DNA of 64,000 nt from Verpa conica (taxonomy: Eukaryota > Ascomycota > Pezizomycetes > Pezizales > Morchellaceae): positions 1,293,118-1,357,117 of the forward strand of contig JAUFSD010000022.1 of the NCBI GenBank assembly GCA_033030425.1, given 5' to 3'. Under the pieces are notes generated by a model. It worked only from the letters and a program-made list of their open reading frames with translations, made no database searches and was not told where the DNA came from. Shown here in pieces: positions 58,480 to 64,000 of this stretch. The position numbers and the translations under genes were made by a program. Numbering within the stretch: position 1 is the stretch's first letter; each line of letters starts with the position of its first letter.

Positions 58480-59920
58480 TCACGCCAGAGCAATATAGGC
58501 AGCCTCAGCCCCATTCACAACTGTAGACATCCATGCTTCCAAACTCCAACTCATTCCCCCTACACTAATAGAAGACGTTTTCACAGTCAGCCTCATAGGA
58601 TGCCTAGATCCCATATCTAGTGCACTAATCGCCGACAAAACCCTTGGTGGTGCACTAAAAACACCATCTCCAAAAACCTCATACCCGCCATTCGACCCAT
58701 TCAGTGAGTTCCATGTACTGAAACTACCGCTGTAGACCCCCGGTCTATCAATGGGATACGCCACCCATGTTGCCAGCCCCGAATACAGGATCGAGTCTTC
58801 CCACGTATCGATATGAATGGTAAATCCAGTCTCTGTAATATCAGTGGCATATGTCTTGATACGCCACGCCCGCTCTCGGCTCATTTCAAACCCGGTCAGC
58901 CATACAACCACCGCCGGGGGTAAATCATATTTCCTCGGGAATGTGACTTGTAGAGAGTTTTTAAGCTGGCAAGGAGTAGACGGGGTAGACGCGTGGTTGC
59001 TAGGGGTGTTGTACGTTCCGTGTTGGAAGTCTGGGTCATTCTCTTCAATTTCGAGCCATGCACAAGCGGCGCCAAAGAGCACAGTATTTTCCCAGCTGTC
59101 GATGTGTATCTCGAAGCCATCGGTACTAATATTGTGGGTATATGCTTTAAAATGGGCATCTGCAAACTCTCCAATATCGATCGTTGTGAGTCCGATAGGG
59201 AGACTCGGAGGAGCTGTGTATGGGCGGCGGAACGTGATTTTCTTAGAGGTCTTGGCACGGACATTGAACCAGTCGCGGACTTCGTTGGTGTGGAAGCCCC
59301 CGATATATGGGTTTGGCCTTTTTTTGGTAATAGCCACGGTGGGAGAGGGGGTAGTTCCTGCTTCGGGGGCTGTCGGGAAATCTTGGGCGTGAGTTCTAGC
59401 TTATCGGGCGTTAAGGTAGGGAATAACACCACCGACCTGGTGATCTTAAGCAAGATATATAAGCACGCTCTTTGGCGGCTTCGGTTAATTCCTGGTTTGC
59501 ATGCCGGAGCTCGTCGACCTCCTGTTGAAGTTTCGCATTTGACGACTGACGCAACTTGAGGTCGCTAGCATGATGCTCGCGGTCTTCCTTTAAAGTGGTA
59601 TTCAATTTCTCATTGAGCTGGAACCACCATAATGTTCAGTATACTGACGAGATCAAGAATAATTCCAAGAGAAAGAAGGGATTATATACATTTCCAACTA
59701 AACGCTCAAATACCAGCTCAGGTGCAGTCGAAATATACCGTAGGCTGCTATAGAAGTCTGAGACAATCAGCGATGTACCGGTTAGTTAACAAGGTAGCGA
59801 ATAACACATAAGATTGAGCACACCATCAAATAGAGCTATAAGCTGTGAAGCGGAAAACGGCGAAGAGGAAATAAGGAGAGGGGCGGGGACATATGATGGG
59901 CGTTCAGTGGTGTTAAGCAT
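58480..59920 (-). CDS. Coiled-coil protein with three H-type lectin domains, about 393 aa
   Basis: Minus-strand exons 59920-59822, 59617-59437 and 59381-58480 fit GT-AG rules and phases (1182 nt); the first intron, 204 nt, is the least certain join. Residues 1-33 (MLNTTERPSY ... LIALFDG) lead into a coiled coil (LNEKLNTTLKEDREHH ... ELTEAAKE, about 34-85). After a Pro/Thr linker come three tandem H-type lectin modules of about 90 residues (about 120-205, 212-300, 308-393). They show the repeated pattern VRDWFN/LQVTF/RVLSA, P..LP.GL..ID or VVVWLTGFE, and GFEIHIDSW or GFTIHIDTW. H-type lectins bind GalNAc-type sugars. There is no signal peptide, so the protein is probably cytosolic or released without one. 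Such proteins are common in fungi and are thought to act in recognition or defence against grazers; that role is inference. Confidence 0.8.
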
Positions 59921-61632
59921 GGCTGGTGTTCGTTGTGGTGTTGTGGGCTTCAGGCATCCCACCTATTTAAGACTCGGACGGATAGCTACGATGCGGTATA
60001 CAAAGTATGCTGCCGAGACCTAAAACGACCGCTACCCACTAAAACTATCTCACCTATCCATTGAAGAGATTCAAGCACCAAGCATATCATAGGGGCAAGT
60101 AGTGCTGGGGGGGGTGAAACGGGAGAGAGGGAAGGAGGGGTTAGACGCAGACGAAGTGGGAGAAAAGGGATATATGAGGCACCGTGTAGTCGTGCGCTGA
60201 AGCCCTAGGCCAGGAGGACTCGACTGGTAGTAGCTCTCCGTGGTAGCCTAAATCACCGGTAATATTTGTCTTTCTTTGTTTCTTGTTTGTAAGTTAGAAG
60301 TACTCTTTGTGGATGTTGGGGATGCTACACGAGTTCTATAGATTGACGTATATCCGACCTACATATGTGACCTACTGCAGCACCCTAGAGAACTACTACA
60401 CTCTATAGAGAGATTGATATAAATGTCAATATAGAGCTCTCAAACAGATATCAATATTCGCCATAGAGCGATGTTTTGCACTATCTGGTGTAAGCTACTT
60501 TTTTATAAGTACAATAATACATGTCAATAGTGTATCAACCGGGAGATATAATAGCAAATTCGAATAAATAACAATTAGTGACTCCTAAGTTCTAGAAATC
60601 TCTCACCAACTGAAGGAGTTGTTTTCGAGGGTAGTTCCCAGTTGCCAGTTGCTTTTCGGCCACATCGCTGAACAAAGTTTGGTTATTATTATGTAAAGCC
60701 TCATTGTAGCCCGGTGATGAATTTCTTTACCGGCAAACAAGTTTCATGTATGTTCTGCTTAATTCCTAGCTGTCAGGCCAGTTATTTGACCTTTGAGACA
60801 AGCTTCTTCTAATGGTTTTTAAAGCGGGCCCATTAAATATTTGGCCCAGCTCAGCCCAACTAGAAAAGGTTTTCCGCCGGGCAAGCCCAAATATGAGTCG
60901 GCCATTGGAAGGCCTGCTCTACTCCCACATCAAGGAACACCCAAGTACTGTAGGAGCCGCTTCTTCACACTAGCAAAGATTTCTTTAAAGAAACATTAAT
61001 ATTGTAGGGCTGTGGAGCTATATGTTGAGAGCGATTCTCAATAATAGATAAGTTATCACCATATCTATTTAGCGCTTTACGGTGCGGAGGTATCTTATCC
61101 CATAATCCGGCGGAAAGCGCTGCCCCAAATGTGGCGGGGCGGTGTAATTACTTAGTCAATGAAAGATGGCTAATAGTAAAGTGTTCTTGAATAAAGTCTT
61201 GGTGATTTTTAGCCAGTCAGGGCCTGTTATTTGTTATTGGTAATACTTCTGACTATAATGGCGGAAAAGTTACAGTTAGTCCTTATATACCCTGAGGTTT
61301 TCCAAGCGCTGAAAGCTGGGATCGATAGAGAAAAGGAAGGCGAATCGGCCCATACATTTAGAATCGCTAAACTCCATGGTTTTTACATCCATATATCCAG
61401 TAGAAGGGGTGGTCATTTTCCGTGGGGGAGCGCCAAGCGCTGCCGAGACCAGCAGCACCTGCCTTATCTGGCAGCGCCACTATGTGCGCCATAATTAAAA
61501 GCGACTTTATAGATGGCGCCATAATTAAAAGCGACTTTATAGGCGCCACTAGGCAATATTGCGCCACCTCCCATTGATTTCCTTCGATCGAGGGAAATAA
61601 GGTTCACCTAACCCTCGCTTCCCTGCGCGCAA
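59921..61632. other. Intergenic, transposon debris and a 30 bp tandem duplication
   Basis: At 61486-61512 and 61516-61542 the word GCGCCATAATTAAAAGCGAC plus TTTATAG occurs twice, 30 bp apart. Around 60825-60910 there are GGGCCCATTAAATATTTGGCC-like and GGGCAAGCCC words that look like degenerate DNA-transposon ends. The frame 61231-61494 is not convincing. No gene is called. Confidence 0.45.
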
Positions 61633-62160
61633 GGACCCCCCATAGACCCCCCCATATAGACCCCCTGCGCTGCAGCCCTACCCCATACCTGCCTGGACGC
61701 CTGCCTGGACGTCGCTGTGGCGTTGCTTCGGCGCAACCGTGCGACCTGCTCGATCTATGGCGGTTTTCGGCTGGTAGCGAGGTTTTGGCAACTTTTGTAG
61801 TCCCCTGTGTATTTTTATTTCTAGAGAGGGACAATCAGACAATGTCTTGGCGGTCATAAGCTTTCTCTTCATGTATCTGGACATGGTCGGGTACTTCCTC
61901 GCTTGCCTCTCGCCTGCGCGCAGCTGCAGATTGCCCGAACACCGTGAGCTCTAGAACACAGCGCGCAATGCAGCGCTGCATATTGACCTGCGCAACGCCT
62001 TGCTACCCTCCTACCTGCCTGGAGTCTCTCTCTGATGTCTCTATGGCGCCGCCTGCTTGCCTGCTTGCCTGCCTATTGCCTGCCTGCCTGCGCGACTGCT
62101 TGCGCAGTCGCACGAGTCACGAGATATCACTCGGCCTATGTCACGATTTCCACTCTTGAG
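61633..62160 (+). repeat. Direct repeat, copy A (about 0.53 kb)
   Basis: It aligns with 63517-64000: both share CCCATATAGACCCCC, TGCGCTGCAGCCCTA, GAGAGGGACAATCAGACA, TATCTGGACATGGTCGGGTA and end in the pattern CACGAGTCACGAGATATCAC ... TTGAG. Frames on both strands are shared only because the DNA is. The family is unknown; it could be LTR-like or a subtelomeric/transposon repeat. Confidence 0.88.
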
Positions 62161-62397
62161 TGGAGTGGTGTAGTCTTTTTTCACAGTAGGGCCTGGCTGA
62201 CAGTGGTCTAGATGTCCTGAGATTCTTTGTATGCACTCCCTTTTGTCCAGGTACTTCTGTCTCGGCACCTGAACCTCTCCCGCTACCACTTTGCGGCCGC
62301 AACTCATGATTTCGCTGACTGCTGACAACTTGCACCCTGCGCCCTACCTCTACCCCCTACCCCAGGCACCCCACGTCTGCCCCAGCACCGCCTGGCT

Positions 62398-62516
62398 GCC
62401 TGCAGTCGCTGTGGCGCTGCTCCTAGGCTTGTTTGCTTGCTGCGCTTGGTGGGGGGGGCGCGACTGCGCGAATCATGAGAAATCACTCGGATTTTGTCGT
62501 GGTTTCACTTTTTGAG
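62398..62516 (+). repeat. Partial third copy of the same direct repeat (copy B)
   Basis: It keeps GCAGTCGCTGTGGCGCTGCT and the terminal block GCGACTGCGCGAATCATGAG ... TTTTTGAG, but lacks the middle of copies A and C. Confidence 0.65.
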
Positions 62517-62841
62517 CAGGGGAGTAAGTGTAAAAAAGCGAAGCTTTTTTATATAGATAGGATGGGGAAGGAGTAAGAATAACTTGCGCTGAGACGGTTT
62601 GCTACTGTGGAATAGCGATGGCGTTTCGTATAATTTCTATACTCCTCAATCAGCGAAGGGGCGGTATATATAATAACATACCTGTGGAAGCACGGAAATA
62701 AAAGTTTCCGGTCGGATCCCCGTTGGGCCGAGGGAGATGCGTCACACCTAGGTGACACCGGTTTCGTTAGTAGGCAGAACTACTAAAACTACTCAGGGGC
62801 TGCATGTCCTTCTGGATCCGTAAGAATCTTGACGTCACATA

Positions 62842-63131
62842 CCTGTGGGACAGGGCCCCCGGACCTCGGTCCGGGAGTTGTTGTCCCGTCGGTTGGGTGA
62901 GTTACCCGTTGGGGTAATTCATCCAACCGAGTGGGTGTGTTAATCTAATCTCGGTTAATAATGATGACGTGGACAGTGCGTGGGGTCTATGCATGCGTAC
63001 CTACGCCTTCGGGTGTGGGGGCGGGGCGGAGTGCATGCATAGACAGGGGTTTACTCCTTCCTAATACAGCATTCCGCTCCGGGTGCTAGGGTTAATATTT
63101 AGCCGACCCATGTAATACAGGGGTACCCCTG
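62842..63131 (+). ncRNA. Candidate structured RNA region, several hairpins
   Basis: Four inverted repeats follow one another. 62858-62875 is CCCGGACCTCGGTCCGGG, a 7-8 bp stem. 62890-62929 pairs CGGTTGGGTGAGTTACCC with its complement; the departures inside the stem are G:U-compatible and the loop is GUUG. 62986-62997 (GTCTATGCATGC) is perfectly complementary to 63034-63045 and encloses a CGCC-UUCG-GGTG hairpin, the very stable cUUCGg loop. 63118-63131 is CAGGGGTACCCCTG. I could match it to no known RNA (not tRNA, 5S rRNA or U6). It may instead be palindromic transposon DNA. Confidence 0.35.
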
Positions 63132-63516
63132 CATCTATACTCCGCACCGTGGCTAGACAAAAATCGTGGCTAGGCGACAACACAACAACCACAAAGAAAG
63201 TATTTATAATTAAAGAGGTATAGACTAAAGAACACCTGGAGAATCGATTGCAATAAAAAAAAAAGTGAATACAGGGGGTTGTGGCTGTGTTGCTATGGGG
63301 CTGCTACATGGGACTTTTGTAGTGTATATCTGGTCATGACTTTTGCGTTATTCTACACCAAAAACAGGGGACTTTTGCGTTAGTCTAGCGAATATCTCAG
63401 TACTAGTAAATATACAAAATAATGGAGTGGTCCCAAATTGCTGAAACTCGGTGGGTATACTTGCTGGTATATAGAGACTCCCTAATGATTGTAAAAAGTG
63501 TGCTTTTATGCGCCAA
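63132..63516. other. Spacer with an A-run, no gene seen
   Basis: It contains A(10) at about 63256-63265 and GGGACTTTTGCGTTA/ GGGACTTTTGTAG words. Nothing is supported as a gene. Confidence 0.45.
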
Positions 63517-64000
63517 TCCCCCCATAGACCCCCCCCATATAGACCCCCCCTGCGCTGCAGCCCTACTCCCACCTGCCTGGGCGCCTGCTGCAGACGTCGC
63601 TGTGGCGCTGCTCTGGGACCTGCTCGATCCACGGCGCAATCCATGGTAGTTCTCGGCTGGGAGCGAGGTTTTGGCGACTTTTGTAGTCTCTTGTGTATCT
63701 TCATTTCTAGAGAGGGACAATCAGACAGTGTCTTGGCGGTCATAAGCTCTCTTTCTATGTATCTGGACATGGTCGGGTACTTCCTCGCTTGCCTCTCGCC
63801 TGCGCGCCGCTGCAGGTTGCTCGATCACTCTGAGCTATGGACCATGGCGCGCAATGCAGTGCCCCTAGCTGCCTGGAGTCTCTCTCTGACGTCTCTATGG
63901 CGCCGCCTGCTTGTCTGCTTGCTTATTGCCTGCTTGCGCAGTCACAGTCGCACGAGTCACGAGATATCACTCGGTCCATGTCATGATTTCGACTTTTGAG
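63517..64000 (+). repeat. Direct repeat, copy C (about 0.48 kb, runs to the window edge)
   Basis: Second long copy of the 61633-62160 repeat, with small indels (for example a 14 bp GGCGCAATCCATGG-type insertion). It ends in TTGAG at position 64000, so its boundary may lie outside the window. Confidence 0.88.

Noticed and set aside
58817..59559. Plus-strand ORFs of 188-191 codons
   Set aside because: They are antisense to the H-type lectin exons, which have clear domain repeats.
61231..62515. Short ORFs rich in Cys/Pro/Leu or Arg/Ser
   Set aside because: Low-complexity translations of the GC-rich direct repeats, with no start context or domain.

Overview
This window comes from a filamentous ascomycete (Pezizomycotina-type) nuclear genome. 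The coding signal falls in short exons joined by 47-80 nt GT-AG introns. The protein families are typical of such fungi: NLR-like STAND proteins, Ser/Thr kinases, F-box/LRR and H-type lectin proteins, a MULE transposase and pogo-like MITEs. The intergenic DNA is AT-rich and full of transposon debris. I cannot assign a genus from sequence alone. All exon-intron models below were built by hand from reading frame, splice consensus and paralogue alignment.

Layout. 0-3 kb: a seven-exon gene of unknown function with an acidic low-complexity block and a 475 nt first intron filled by a minisatellite. 3-9 kb: a Tc1-like MITE, then a large inverted-repeat structure with arms of about 1.46 kb, highly similar in the stretch compared. 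Its loop carries a CTG-rich minisatellite and telomere-like G-rich repeats, and its right arm is interrupted by a 361 bp solo LTR with a 5 bp target duplication. 9-12.4 kb: two tandem, divergent Ser/Thr protein kinase genes on the minus strand.

14.5-44.2 kb is the core of the window: five copies of one NLR-like family. Their order is an RNA-recognition-like N-terminal module, a SERAC1/lipase-like alpha/beta hydrolase (HSLGG), a NACHT-type NTPase and kinesin-light-chain-type TPRs. Three copies look intact (18.6, 28.6 and 39.8 kb). One is a multiply broken pseudogene (14.5 kb) and one is a fusion-by-deletion remnant (34.2 kb). The intact copies share almost identical exon lengths, so they are tandem paralogues. 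An AIG1-like GTPase gene (36.3-37.7 kb) follows the remnant. A 0.5 kb fragment of that GTPase's 3' end with its flank lies just behind the 18.6 kb NLR. This suggests that an 'NLR + GTPase' block was duplicated as one unit. A 3.2 kb MULE and a related 401 bp MITE, both with perfect 9 bp target duplications, are inserted beside the truncated GTPase copy.

44-64 kb: sparse genes in degenerate DNA. They are a small acidic/polar protein, a secreted protein with a processed-looking N-terminus and Ser/Pro-rich basic tail, an F-box/LRR-like gene, and a coiled-coil plus triple H-type-lectin protein. Between them lie pogo-like MITEs and long hairpins. The last 2.5 kb holds a direct repeat of about 0.5 kb in two or three copies and a strongly structured segment (several hairpins, one with a cUUCGg loop) that could be a structured RNA.

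Functionally, the clustered NLRs, GTPase, kinases, lectin and secreted protein fit a fungal non-self-recognition or accessory-defence neighbourhood. That link is inference from family membership and proximity; nothing here proves it.
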